A stretch of 64,000 nucleotides of DNA from Epiperipatus broadwayi (taxonomy: Eukaryota > Onychophora > Udeonychophora > Euonychophora > Peripatidae), in contig JAQFVV010006255.1 in assembly GCA_028023455.1 (NCBI GenBank), forward strand, positions 2,854,001 to 2,918,000. Reading direction: 5' to 3'. The notes below the pieces were generated by a model. It did no database searches. It was not told the origin of the DNA and was given only the letters and a program-made list of their open reading frames with translations. Below, in pieces: positions 48,070 to 62,600 of the stretch. How positions within the stretch are numbered: position 1 is the stretch's first letter; the number at the start of each line of letters is the position of its first letter. A program made the position numbers and the translations under genes.

Positions 48070-51000
48070 TGTAATATTAAATATATATATATTCTAACCG
48101 CCCCATTCCCGCATCTCCACTTCCCCCAAAATAAATATAATATAGTGAAAATCACCTAACCGGGTTCTAGCTCTAATAATTAATAAAATATTCAATTAAA
48201 TGCTTTACTAGCTCAAGTTTCTTAAAATTAACTTAGGTTCTGTTTTAAACTAACTCAAATAAATATTCAGGAATTCATGAGACTAGAAGTGGAAATACGG
48301 GTGACAAGGTAGATTACATTGAGACAATATCCCACAGGATACCACCTCAATGGCATAAGAACACTATCCCCCCTTATACTACTATTACACATAATAACTA
48401 CATAGTATTCTTATGACTTCCGCAACTTCTAATCACTAAGACTCATTTAACAATTAAAGTATTAATCTTTTATCTCTAATAATAATAGTAGTAATCATCT
48501 AGCTCAAATGAAATAATCTCAGGTTCTTAAATTTATTCATATGTTAATAAACATATGGTAGCAAAATATGATAAGGGATTTTATGTCATAATCTACTACT
48601 CTGCAATTAGATTAATAATAAAACAATAATAATCACAATCTTCATTGCTTAATCCAACTAGTACAGCTTTTCTTTCATCGCAAATTTATAACCGTAATAA
48701 ATTAGTTAATAATCTAATATCCCCTTTTTTATCTTTAAGTAATAAAATAAATTAATAAGTGGCAGTGTTTAGATAATCTAATACATAAAGCAAGTGGCAA
48801 CTAATAGCATATAATTTAGCAAAATATTATGATAATGGATTGATGACCAGTAACACAATGCAATTTTATAATTATTTAATTATAAGAACATCAATAAATA
48901 TTTAAGATTAAACATGCTTCTCTATTTATCTTTTGTGCAAACAATCATATACTTAGTTTAATGGTTGTGAAAATACCCTGTGAATTCATGCAATGATGTA
49001 GAGAAAACAAAACTCAGACACAAGTTTTAATAAACAAATTTTAAAATTTTATTAACATCAATAAAAAATAAATAAAAACAAATCCATCTACATCTATTTA
49101 CAAGGGATATCCTCATTTTTCTTTACACTACAATAGCTGAATTATACACATTTATATTTCTTTTATCGTTAATTAAACTTATTATGCCTTTTAAAAGTTA
49201 TTTATTTATTTCTCATTAGGTTTATCATATCACTTATTTTAACTATTTTATGGGTAATACCATTCTTTACCTTTTAATATTAAAGTTACTGTATTATAAA
49301 TTATCTATGTGGATAAACATCATTTATAACATCATAATTTTACAATCAATATGGTTTTTAAAAGAAAATTACATTTTCTTGTAACTTTATATAAGTCACT
49401 CCGCATATTATTCAAATATTATTATTACTTTTAACGTTTGTTCTCCAATGCTTGTAAACTATAATACGTTTATTCCATAAGCCATACTCATGTATAATAC
49501 TATAACACGGGTTTAATTATCACCTGTTACAGTTTCACATATACTATAATTATCGAATGTTATTGTATTTTTTAAATATGCAATACTTATATTTTTTAAA
49601 ATATAATTAACAATAAGAAAACGTGAAATTATATTTAATATTTTTGTATATTTCTATTTGGATTTACTTTTATAAAATTATAGTTCATTTCTTAAAAGGA
49701 ATTAACATAATTCTCTAACTCCTTCCCTTCTTAGGATATCTGCATCTTTCTTTCAATAATCATAATCTACTCTTCGTTAATACTTAACTATTCTTATTCC
49801 AAATAATAGCATGACATACATTCTAAAATATCTATTGTTTCCCTTTTAATAGACTTATCATATAACGATGTAGTTGCAAGAAATACAGATAAAGATAGCA
49901 AAAGATGTATAGGATATCGGGAAAATAGATAGATAACTTATCCGCAATATACTTCAAAAATGTATGGAACAGTGTGAATAGGTCTGACATTCATTGTCTA
50001 ATAACCTTGGCGATAAGCATGATGTGGCAGCTATTTACTCAGCTTTACCAAACATCTAATACGACTCACAAGAAATATATAAAATACCACTGTCCAAGAC
50101 AACATGTGTACCAGTCGTAGGGCTTTGTTAACTATGCTGATTAACATCTAAAACTACATATTATTTCATTCCCTGTAGCATCCTAGTTTTAAATACATCC
50201 TCTTGGTTTCCGAATCACCACGTACTACCAAGTCACTACCCAAACTATCTCTCAAGATTTTTACTGTATCCAACATCAATAAAATACTAACTACTTTTTT
50301 AAAAACAATAAACAAAATTCGCTAATATAAAAACATTTCCCTATTCCATAAGAACAATTTGTCTTGCTTTATTACACTGTAGGTTCAACATCTACGTTTT
50401 GTTAAAATAACATTTAAATATCCCAATCGGAAAATTAACAGAAAATATCACATAACCATCGGTTATATTGAACTATATTAATAACACATAAAATGATTAT
50501 CATATGCATATTTTTAAAAATCTAATCACATCTCAAAGTGTTTTAGAGTGTTGTTTTCAAAAATGCATTTTACAACAATAATAACAATAAAACTTTTGCG
50601 CTACATTCATTCGATTCTCAGCTGATCTAAATAAATAAAACATACATTATATATCATTAATAATTATAAATGTTACCAAAAACAATCTTTATCTTCCTAT
50701 CAGAGTTCGTAGTAGGTTTCTTTCTCTTCGAGCATCGCAAATATACAAATTTCCACATACATACAATTTTATTTTAAAATTCAAAATCAAAACATATTAT
50801 TTCATATAATGTTATATCACGAATTAATGTATTTTGTTTTCCCTATCGCTATCTAAAACTTAATGTTTAACTTAGATTAGTAAAGAAAATAATTCAAACC
50901 ATAATCACATATTTTTCTGACGATATATCTTGGTTAGTCCCATAATATTTATTATTTCTTCTTTTGTCCGAATGTTCTCCTTTCTGCTTATTAAAGTTTT

Positions 51001-52250
51001 AAATAAATTAGTTCATTTAATAAACTGTTTAGACGATCTTTAGTTTTAGTGTTTAATCCAAAATTATTAGAAAACATTTTATTTAGTTATCCCACGAAGC
51101 TTTTTAATGTTCTGGCGAATATTACCTTGGCGCGTTGATGCATCTTTATTTCTAGTTAAACTACAATTATTTAATAATTACGGTACCAATTGCGTTTTCC
51201 ATGGATCCAATATTTTATATTTCTCTTCTGTAAAATTTTTTTTTTTCTTTAGGCAAGTGTTTTCCTTGGTAAACTTCACTTTCATTCATTATTATTTTAT
51301 ATACGCTACTTCCGATCTTTAACTATTTTCTAGAGTATTTTCTCAAGTCATCTTAAAGAAAGCAATTCAAACTATTTCAATATTAAAATTCCTTTTGTCC
51401 ATTTATTCTTATACAAATAATACTTATTTTTATTTTCCATTATCTTCATTAACTTTGCGCACAATGTCCTTTCATTGATTTTATACGCACGAAAACAGCT
51501 TTCATAGTGATACACTATATAAACTATATCAACGAATAATATTAACATATTTGGAACATTATAAAATTTACAACTTGGTTTTAAGAATCTATTCATTTTC
51601 TATTGAAAACTCCGATTATATTTCGATAGAATCCACTGGCAGGTTACTGTAAAGTTAGTGAAATATTACTATGAAAAACTTTTTTTAAAAACATTTTATT
51701 CTAAGATTCTCTTCGGATGATTTTTAAATTGTCAGTTGGTTTCTTTCAAAGATATTATTAAAATTATAATAAAATTGACTAATAAATTGAAGAAAAAAAA
51801 AATTTTAGAGAGCTTAAAATTTTACCTCTGCTCTGGAGTCAACACATTTTTGTTCTCCCCCGTTTATACAATTAGTTGGTGCGATTTTGGTTGTCAGCCA
51901 AGATCTATTTTTTATTGGTCAATCCCTACTTGGATTTATAAACAATTTCTAAAGTTTTAAAATCATGACGTAATAGACTTAAATGTTAACTAATTATTAT
52001 TTTTAAATCAATTATTATCTATTACAATTTAACTACCTTTAAAACAATTTTGAAACAATAATTAATAAAGATGTATACTACTTATTTTTATTATGATGTG
52101 TGACAATTCCATCCACTTCTATAATATACTATATAAATATTTTAATTATTAGTATTAATTTAAACCGGTGCTTATACATAGAATATTTCAGACAGTCACG
52201 TAGTCATTTCCGGTGTTTAGTCTAGTTTTATCTGTCTTAATAAATTTGCT
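48070..52250. other. Strand-asymmetric (C over G) stretch, content unknown
   Basis: Over these roughly 4.2 kb the plus strand is clearly richer in C than in G and has fewer long T-runs than its surroundings; the change is abrupt near 48095 (CTAACCGCCCCATTCCCGCA). No long direct repeats, terminal repeats, polymerase, integrase or capsid-like protein could be read on either strand. The minus-strand open frame 51372-51596 (74 codons) is the best frame but is unrecognised. A decayed large element lying on the minus strand is one possibility. Confidence 0.35.
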
Positions 52251-52259
52251 ACTTATATT

Positions 52260-55200
52260 ATATAAAATAATTATATAAAATTTTGAAAAACAATTTAGAA
52301 AAATATAGAATTAGATACAATTCTCACCATCACAATATTTATTATTAAATATATCATATTAATCTTTTACTGCTTAATATAGTATATAATTTTAAATACT
52401 ATATAATATTAATTTTAAAATTTTTTAGTAATTGACCATTTATAACCATCATTGACCTATAGAAAAGGGCACAATATATTGTAATGGAAATCTTGAATGT
52501 ATGGAGTTATCTATTTAAATCAACTTAATTAGAAAGCACTTAACTTAGAACAACTGGCCCAGCCAATAGTCAAAGTAGACTGACAGATTGGTGCATCCAA
52601 AAGGAGGATTGTGTACAATATATTATAGTGATTTAAACTAATTGCAAGTAGCATCAATCATATTGTAAGGTCACCATATGACCAAATTCCCTTAAAAACA
52701 GGTTAAAAAATAATATAAACTGATTTGTAAATTTTATAAGTTACAAGTATGTGTGCACATGTATTAGACATAATTTGTGTAACATGTAGTTATAATTATA
52801 TAGGTTTTAAAAAAACAAAAATTGATTTATAGATTTAGAAAAAAATCTCTGAAATAAATATTTGCATTATGTAAAGAAATATATCAAATTAAGAAATGGT
52901 AAAATTATAACTTGTATGATGAAAATAAGGAGAGAGAAAATAGTTTATTTAAGTTTACTATATGCTAGCAAATTAACTGTGTAGATATTTTACGACTTTT
53001 CACATTTGCCTTCTGGAAAAGGCTTAACAAAATAAGTTACCTTTTTCTTGTGACAAATTTGATGGTAAATCCAGATTGAAAATTATATAGAATTAAGATC
53101 AGAAAGATTAGAAAATGAATTTTGAAAGTCATTCATGATTTTTTTTTCTCCTTTTTTTCTCTTTCTTCCCAGTTATTTTAAATAAAAACTATTTTATTTT
53201 ATTTGGAAAATAATTATTACTAAAATCTGAATGTGAAAGAAACATGTTTTGTGTAATTAAAATATTGTATTTTAATGTAAGATAAAAATGTTTTGGAAAA
53301 CATTTCAATGTAAGTTAATTCTGAATTAATTACTTGTCCAGTGCATGTTTATAAATATACCCAAAATGAATACCATTAAAGGTTTAGGTCAATGGAATAT
53401 GGTGTCGGTGCTATAGAGCAAAGGTATACATGGGCCTGAAAACAATAGTTGTTTAGTCTTGAATCAGAAATGACAGTAGTGCTCATTGATTTCAGGAAGA
53501 GAGGAGAGAAATTGCTGACATAGAAGTAGAACAGCTATCAGCAAGAAAGCAGAAAAGTTGAAGGAATATAAGTGAAGAAAGAATTAGTTTGCTGTGGCAG
53601 TTATTGTAACCATACTTCTAATAGAAAAGGAAGACCACTAGTTAAAATACTTTTCCTATAGATTCCTGCAGTAGAAAAATTTTCCACTGCTAACAACTGA
53701 CAGATTAAAAAATAGTTTTTAATATTACATCTAACTCAGCAATTATGACATTATTTACTACCAGGAAAGTATTTGACAGGTGTATTTAAGTAACCAGAGG
53801 CACACCAGTTGAAAGTTCACCTGCTTGGAAGAAGAAAATCATGCTATAAGAAAAGAAAAAGACTGCCATAAGATTTGGCATGTACTTGTTTGTAGTGAGT
53901 CTTATTTTCTTTATCTATAATCATTGATAACCAAAAGGACTAATTGAAATAAAGTCTGACTCTGCAAGATTATTATTTAAGATGTGCATAATAGGTAAAA
54001 CTATTTAAACTTATGATACCAACAAAACCATGGTAAACATATTTTATTATATGTAGGAGATTTTTCTTTTGTGTTCAAATATAAAACCTTAGAATTAATA
54101 TTAAGAAGGTTTTATAAATATTCATAATTACATTTAAATTTAAGATTTATGACTAGTTGTTAACTTCATTATTTTGTATTTTATTTATTGTCTAATTTTA
54201 AGATAGTTGTGAAAGTGTAAGCAATAATTTTATTTTAATTATTTTATAATTATTGTAAATAAATTGTTATGCTATTTCATAATCAATTTTTGTTATTTTG
54301 CTGTTTGAAATTATTCTGAACATATACAACTAATAAACTACTAATCCTGAGAAATCATGCTATTCTCAGGGAAACCACATTGAGGTTATGATAGTTAGAG
54401 ATAATACTTGAGCCAAAAATATTCTTTCTATAAAAAAAATTGGTGCCTAAAGTTAATTTAGATTGGACCTAAAAAAAATAAAAAATACTTCTGGAGTAAT
54501 TAGGTTGAATTTGACCTTTTGATGCTGATATTTCAATCATCATCATCACAATGTTGATATACTTAATGTCAGATATTGCAAATATTATAATAAATGTACA
54601 ATTATAAAGATATTACAATATATTTTTCATGGTTATATGTGATATAAACAAATAGAAATAATTGGATAGAAGCATGTATAATTAGAGAAAATGACCATTA
54701 AGTAAATGCAACCACCATGCTAATCATGTGATCATAATTATTATCTTCCAATATAAAAGAATTTGACTTTTATCTTGAAAAGATAATAGTTACGATAGTA
54801 TTACTAGCACGGTAACTGCATTTATTTGTTAATAGCAAATTACTGGTCTTCTTTTCTCGTATTATACACAATTTTTCACAATTATTTTTTTTTTACTGTA
54901 TATATAAACAAATATTTTGTAAATAATATCTGCATTGTATTTAAAGCTATTATCTACCTCCATCTGTTATTTATTTTCTCCATCCCCTTGAAAAACTATG
55001 GATTGAAATTTCACTGAGTTTTTACAAGATCAAGTAATAGATTCACTGTTTAACATTTTCAAAAATACATAATTGGGAAGTCATTGGATCACTATGGATT
55101 AAAGACTTTACAACTATTAAGTAGTTATTGATATAAAGTTTTTAAGTTATATATTTTTTTAAATTAATATATACCTTCATAAACAGTTATATAACATTTT

Positions 55201-56860
55201 TATTTATTTTATGATGATGTTTATATATATACTATTGTGTATATATGTAAGTTGTTTTTTTTTTAAATATTTATAAAATTCTATAGTTGTTGATGTGTTA
55301 GAGTGAAGTCTATTTTATACAATAATATTAGGTGCTAATATTTCCCACCTGATCAAGCTATTGAAATAGATGCAACATTAACAGTTGCAACATTTTCCTA
55401 ATTACATTTCAGGTGAAAATTTATACCAAGCAGCAGGTGACAGAGTAACAAATTTACAGAACTAATCAAGAAAGTAGTCAGAAAACTTGTGAAACCAAGC
55501 ATCTCGCAATTGGTTTGGTGATTTGTGTGCTAGTGTCAGTAATTATATTCTGAAGCATTAGTACTTGTAGAAAAGAGAGATGATTAAATTATTAAGTTAA
55601 CTGGTTTTTATGAGAAAATAAAATAATCATAATAATAAATTTTTCTAGATTTTTAATGTGATTTCGCCTTTTTAAAATAACCGTCCATACATACTATGTA
55701 TATATATGTATTGAAGTGGATATTTCTTTGGCAGTAATAACCAATTACTTAAGTTAAGTGGAGGAAAGAGTGTGTGTGGGGGGGGGTATAAAGTCAATCA
55801 GAAAGAGAATCAGTAACAGTTGTTTTTTTTTTTTGTTAGGTATTGTTTTAATTAAACTTCAGAATAATAGTTTAAAACTGAATTTATTATTTTTATATAT
55901 ATATATCTACATAAACAGACATTAGATTAATTGTGTGTGTGTGTGTGTTAAATTTAAAATTTCTAACATTGGTTTAAATAATGTAAAAATCTAAGTTTAA
56001 TTTTAAATATTTTAATTAAATCTTTTTTAAAAACCCACATTTAATTAAGATTCATTATCACTAGTCTATTTTAGTAAATATGTTTTTGAAAAGCAATGTA
56101 ATTATTTTAAGTTCAGTATCAAAGTTTTAATTAAGTAATCAAATGTGTTTTTGAAAAACATTGTGAATAGTTAATTTCAAGACTATATATAGTTTTAGTT
56201 AAATAATTTTGGAAAATACATTTATGAAAAACAGTATAATTAAGAAGTATATTTAATAGCAGTTAATAGCCAAATATGGTAACTTGTTTATATTATCCGT
56301 TTCATCAAAGTCTATAAATCTATAAATTGGTTTTTTAATTGTATTTTTTTCTTTAATTTTGTATTTATAATAATAGATAAAAAAATATAAAAACATAGAA
56401 ATAAAAAAAATATTTTACAATAATGAAATAATTATCCAATATCCTTTAGTATTATATTTTATTAATGTTCTTAGACTTCAGGATTCCATTGTTGGACAAA
56501 GATCTTTAATAGAAACCCCTACTCTCTTACTGATTTTACCTCATTCATTATGGAAAAAACTTTTTATTTATCATTCTATATTAAATTAGTGTTAACAACA
56601 TAATCATCTTACTTGCCATATGTCATCTTATCTTTTAAATTTTTTTTAAATATGCAACGTTGTGTGATTGAAATATTCTGTTATATAGATTATTATCAAA
56701 AAAGATTAAAGTCTTATCATGGTTATCTTAGACAAAATATAAATAAGCTACTAAAAAATGATCTTTGCAAGTCATTATAGAAAAACATAAATGACAAGAC
56801 ATTATTATTACCAGACTTTCCAATTTTTAGTTGATAAGTATGTAAGCCATTTCCTAGTCT
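52260..56860. other. No gene recognised
   Basis: AT-rich. A less biased patch at 53340-53900 (plus-strand reading TTRKVFDRCI, near 53755) may be an old element. A G9 tract lies at 55778-55786 and (TG)n at 55932-55949. Confidence 0.4.
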
Positions 56861-56868
56861 TTCATTTT

Positions 56869-57000
56869 CAGATACCCATTTACTTACCAATATTGGATGA
56901 TTAACTGAGTTGATTGTGAGGGGCTACTTGAAAGAATAATCCTTTTTCTAAATGGAAGTTTTACATCTATTTCAAAATCAAGTCATAAACACATCAGTTC
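56869..57000 (-). mobile_element. SINE-like repeat D, copy 1
   Basis: This shares about 130 bp with 62947-63085: CAGATACCCATTTACT..CCAAT, GATTAACTGAGTTG, GAGGGGCTACTTGA, and a TTTCAAAATCAAGTCATAAACACA end. In the other copy the corresponding end reads, on the minus strand, as a B box. Similar 'tacccatttac' short repeats are common in lophotrochozoan genomes (general knowledge, not checked). Confidence 0.5.
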
Positions 57001-59044
57001 ACAAAATATTTTTAAAAATCATATCTGTATAGTAATTTAAAACTTCTGTATAATTTCAGTAATAAAAAAAAAACATAGTGCTATGTAAAATAAATGTATT
57101 ATTTATAAAATATTATTGTGTATATGCTTTTATAAAAGCAGAGACCAAAAATATTAATGATCAAGTTATGGATATAAATAACATTTTTACCCTGCTTAGC
57201 AGTTGCAATTGGTTCCTAAAAACTAATTGTTAAGCAAGAATATCATATAAAGAACAGATAGTTATAATGGTCTTTCCTATGGGAAAAAAATTTGGTTGGT
57301 TACTCCTGCTAAAAATTATATTATAAGCTGTGAACAAAGAACTTAACTTAGTAAATATAGTAATTTAAAAAACCTCTTAATGTACATTATATGCTTGTAT
57401 AAACTGTGTTATATGTATTATGCAAATATGTGCTTAATGCAATTTAAATCTGTGTAAAAAAACTTAGTTTAAAGTTGTTTTTTGGTGATCCATTCATCAG
57501 TCATAATTATTCAGCTTTTTGGGTCATCAATTGCTCATTCTAAAGTCCATCATTGCTTCTAAATTCTTTGATGATCTTTTTTTGGAGGAGTGCACCAGAT
57601 GTTGTTTGCTGTGGATTTCTGGGGTAAAGGTTTAGAATGAATTTTTGATATGCTTCTTGGTTTTTCTTTCCATATGGGATACCATAATTTCATGATTTTG
57701 GTAAGTTTGGATGTATCTATGATGGTTTGAGCACTTTGTTATATTTTGTCTTTATTTTTAAAAATAGAAGAACAGATGTCATGATTTTCTTTTCTTTCCA
57801 GTTGACATAAAATATCCATTTCAGTTTCCAAGCTCAGAGACTTTTTTGATTTTTTTGTGCTCATATTAGTTGCTACCATGATTTTAATTGAAAAATGTAT
57901 AGTAACTATAAACTTTTAAACAAAATCATTGGCAAGAAAAGTGTGTTCAAAAGTAGAGCAAAATGGATGAGAAAGTGAAAGTAAACTACCAGTTAACAAA
58001 AATTCATAATGAAGTTTTTTTAAAAAAATATTCTATTACTGCATTATATTATTTACATGAAATTATTTTTAAAAAAAGTGTAATAAGTTATTTAATTAAT
58101 CATAACACCTTGTTACTTATCATTAGTATAAGAGTATCAAAATTAATATACTATACATTAACAAACCCTAATTACAGCTGATGTCCAAAAAAAAATATTT
58201 TGGCATATTAAAAAATTTTTAAAAACAGTATTTAATGCATTCTATATTTGCATATTGTAATCAATATTTGACTTTTTTTTTTACAACTACTTTCTGTATA
58301 CAAATATGCTAACCATAGCAACTTTTTCTTGCCTAAAGATATTGAATTTTATTATGTGCAGTAGACATTTTCTTAAAAATAACTTTAAATTTTTTTGATT
58401 AGTACAGTACTTGTGAAGGCAGAGATACAAATATTTAAATAAATATTAAAGATAAGAATCTTTTTCAGTTTATTTGTATTGCATTTTTATCTTACAAAAT
58501 TTATTATTAACTGCATGATGTATGCAATTTTGCTGACTTTTTTTTTTAACTGAAAATATCTTAAAAGTTTAATTTGACTGAGTACTTTAGTTAACATTTA
58601 CACTGTACATAATTTTAAATTAAATATTAAGAGTATATGATCCAAATTTATTTTTATTTTTATGAATAAAATTTTCATTTTTCCCCCCCATTTCTATGTT
58701 TTATATACAATTGCAATAATGTCTGCGATTCTAAAACAAATTACAAGATGTTTTAAAATCAAGCAAATAGATTAAGTATTATGTTTAATTTAAATTTAGT
58801 AATTTTTGATGTACAAAGTTCATTATTATGAATTTTTTTCTTTTCAAAATAACAATTATGATAACTAAATTACAATACAATGATTATAATTTTTGTCACA
58901 AGCAAAGTACTTTTAGTAAAAAAAATTTAATCTATAAAGTGAGTAAATAAATACAGTATACAATTTTTAAACTAATGTACAACATTTTAAAACTTAATAC
59001 TGCATTAATAAATTTGATTGTTATTTATTATACTGAAAACACTT

Positions 59045-59055
59045 GGGGGGGGGGG
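59045..59055 (+). repeat. G11 tract
   Basis: Eleven consecutive G followed by TATAATC, in a window where G runs longer than four are very rare. It lies in a roughly 110-bp block absent from the other Tigger copy. Confidence 0.9.
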
Positions 59056-59185
59056 TATAATCTTTAACAACAAAATCTTTACTTGGGATATGTCACTTAT
59101 GAAGTACTGATTAAATTGCAAAGACACAATGAAAATTAAATAAAGTACTGTGCTGTACATTTATTAATTTATTTTAAGTTTATAA

Positions 59186-59437
59186 TATATAGGGTATATG
59201 AGGACAGACTTTCACATGATTCACCACTCTCCACACTATCTCATAACACTGATACACTCGAACACACATATGTTGAAAAGATAAATAATCACCAATTTGC
59301 GTATTTCATGCTAAACCAGCAATCATCAGTTGGTCCAGATTACCATCTCCACACATATATGCTATAAGTGTTCAGATATATATTAAGATAGCCAAACCTC
59401 ACACTTTAATGGACAGGCTTCAATCTACTCCACACTC
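59186..59437 (-). mobile_element. Repeat A copy 3, truncated, inside Tigger copy 2
   Basis: Minus-orientation copy running from the tRNA-like end (TATATAGGGTATATGAG) to CAGGCTTCAATCTACTCC, where it stops; copy 1 continues for another 190 bp. The empty site is seen in Tigger copy 1 near 43943 (GTACTGTACAATTTCAGC), except that about 70 bp of Tigger sequence beside the insertion is also missing. Truncation at the end opposite the tRNA-like terminus suggests copying started from that terminus, as in LINE-type retroposition. Confidence 0.75.
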
Positions 59438-59674
59438 ACAATTTCAGCATCAAAGTTACTATTTTGCTTTTGGATGATATAGCTTTAATAAATATTCTAT
59501 GGCATTATCAGTCTTACAAAATGGCTACCAAAAAAATTTTTTTTATATATTTTTTAAGATTTTTGTAGTGAATAATCGATTATAAATCAAAATAGTGGTT
59601 ACAAATTGATGATGATTGCTATTGTGAATTTTTACATAAAGATCAAGCACTAAGTGGGGTATAGATGTATATGT

Positions 59675-62600
59675 TAAATTATTCTGTGCATAAATTATAT
59701 AAATATATACATGAACACAGTTATCCATGATTTTGATGTACACAGTTTAATTTATCTCCATTTTGAAAAATTAAAAAGTAATAAAAAATAGTGTTTATTT
59801 TTTAGTTCATAGTATTGCTGTGATTGCAAAACATCATAAGCAAATAAGTAATATAATTTAGTATAATTTTTCCATTTTAGCAGTAATTTTCAGCACACGA
59901 AAAATTTGAGACAAATTTTATAATAATTATTTACTCAAGTGAACATAGAAAAAAAAAACATTTCTTAGCCTTTAGCTAATAATAGATTTGTCAATTTACA
60001 AGAAAAAGAAGAGAGTATAAGATTCTTGTCCATTTACAAGAAGAAAAAACATGTCTTCATTTATTTATTCCTATGAGGACATTGCAACTGCTACTAATAT
60101 CCAGCATAGTTGTTTAACATGAAATATTTACTTTTTGCTTATGCATCATTGCAAATTTAATTTTTGTTATTGTTTCTAGATGGTATCTATAATGAGTGGA
60201 AGGGATATAAAGACATGATGCTTGTGTCTGGAAAGCAGTTTTTAATGATTTTTTATTTACATTACTCTGATAAGGGCAGTAATTTTTTGATTTCAAATTT
60301 TTTTGTTTTTACTTAAATTATTAAATGTTTGTTATTGTTTATTATTTATTAGTATGTGATGTTTTTGTATAATTTATATTTATATATATTATTATCTTTG
60401 GAAAAGATATAACATTTGTTATCCATTAATATTATGCAATTATTCATGAACAAACATTTATCAGAAAATGTTAGATTCATCATTTAAAGAGAGTTATAAC
60501 TATATATATATAAACATCAATTCTACAACTGAAAATGGTAAATTATCCTAAAACAGTATGAAAATGCATATTTAATGATGTGAGAAAATGTACTTGAATT
60601 TCTTTGAGAAATATGGAAGACATTTTTATTGTTCGATAGAAAAAGAATCATTTTTATGTGAAATATAAAATGGTTCATTGACTAAAAAATTTTTTAATGG
60701 AATGAATAATGAAATGTAGTAAACCAAATATATAATATTGATATATTCAATACATTGACAGTGTAACTGAAAATATAATGATGAAACAGTTTACAACTTG
60801 TATTATATTCATTGAGACATATGATACAATAAATTTGTTCTTTAAAAAGATTCAAAAAGAGGACGTATATAATTATAGATTTTTTAGTTTACCCCTTATT
60901 TTTTATTATTTAAGAAAATTATTGTGACCAGATTTTAATAAACATTAGGTCACATAGTCAAAAAATATACTGGATTTTTGAACAGCTACAAATAAATAAA
61001 TATAAAATATTCCTCTGCATTGTTTTGATTCAATAAAGAAATTATTTTTGCAGCAAATATCTCAACTGTAAGATTTTAATGAATTAAATTATCTCCAATT
61101 TTCATATTTTTCTTTTTCACTATTTCTAGTGATAGGATAGAACAAAAAAAAACATATTGAACAACTTTCTTGGAGAATAGCACAATGATGTTGAAAATAA
61201 TTAAAAGCAACAAAAGCAAATATTTAATAAACTTACTGAATTTTGGGGAATAAATAATTAATATTCGATTGGAAAAAGTATGTATAGTTATGTTTATTTT
61301 AAACAGTAAATTTTAATACATGACAGCATTATGGGTAAAACTATCTGAGTGTTAAAATCTTAGATGAAATTTATTTTTTATATAAGAATAACATACAAAA
61401 ACAACTTTAACATTATGTTTATTAATTCTCTATAATCAAAGAAGTTAAAAATAACAATTCTAGAAGGATTATAATGTTGTATGTTAACATGATAAGATAA
61501 AAAAAATTATACATGAATAAAGCAACAGACAAGTTGTATTATATTATCATAATAGCGAGAGAAAAAACTATTTGGTAATAAGAAAAAAAAAGTGGTCTCA
61601 GGTGAATAATAGAAATCAAAAGAATGAAAAGCACCAAAGAGTCAATCCCATAAGGATAGATAAATGTAATATATTGTTTGGAATGTGAACGATATATAAT
61701 ATGTCTGTGTATAATTTGTTAGAACATTATTATTCGTTATATTTTTGATGCATTATATTTTAATCTTTTCGATCATTGAGTAACAGTAATAGCAGATTTT
61801 CCTAACATCTTATTGAGATTTTGAATCTAAATTTATATATATATATATTGATTTTCTTCTTAATTAAACATTGATTGATATTTTATTATTTTTTATTTTC
61901 TTATTTTGTTTATATCTATATTTGATTGTGAAAAGGAACTTTATTTCATATACAGTATGTATGTCTGTGTGCATAGATGTAATATTATTTATTTTATCTT
62001 TAACTAACTGTTTGATGATATGCAGCTTATGAATAGCAATTGAAATAATGTAATGAGTATGACAGTTTGCTTGAAAGAGTTAAGTTTCCCAAGGGTTACC
62101 ACTTTACTGTAGCTGTAATACTATTAAACTTAGATCAGTGGGAGTGTTTGTTATGCCACTTCATACAATAACCTCATTTGAAACCAAGCATGAAATGGAA
62201 AAAGGTTTCACAGGGACTCACGTTTTTTAGGAGTGATATTGCTGTTTAAATGTTCTGTTGTGCTCTTTTTCAATCACCAACTTTTGTTTAGTCACAAGAA
62301 AGCATTCATGCATTTGAAAAAAAGAGGAACTATAAATATACTACTGTTTTGGTAATATTCTAAATTATCTATTTTTATTTTTTATTTATTTATTACTTTT
62401 ATTGAAAACAGTTTTTTTTTTTTAAAAAAAAAAACAGCTTTTATTTATTATATTATAATCACTATTGGAATACAAATATCTTACTTTTTAATAAAATTAT
62501 TTGCATTTACTTTTTTTTTTTAATCTATCTATTATTTCTACCCGGTTTCACGTCATTCTTCTATCTTTTAAAAAATGGACAGTTCTTCCTATTATTTATT

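Larger units (their letters stand above)
57181..59668 (-). mobile_element. Internally deleted pogo/Tigger-like transposon, copy 2
   Basis: Direct-orientation homologue of 42051-44175 over its whole length, with diverged ends (ACATTTTTACCCTGCTTAGC left; TAAGTGGGGTATAGATGT right). The minus-strand helix-turn-helix is better preserved here: ATG at 57877-57879 opens MVATNMSTKKSKKSLSLETE, then MDILCQLERK. It continues, with one deletion, through FKNKDKI, TSKLTKIMKLWYPIWKEK and STANNIW to about 57600. The DDE domain is again absent. It carries two additions relative to copy 1: about 110 bp around 59045-59150 and a repeat A copy at 59186-59437. Confidence 0.75.

Noticed and set aside
48070-52250. 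LTR retrotransposon
   Set aside because: No long direct repeats, primer-binding site or pol motifs could be found on either strand.
62411-62433. T12/A11 hairpin as a transcription terminator or structural element
   Set aside because: Homopolymer runs are common throughout this window and carry no other supporting signal.
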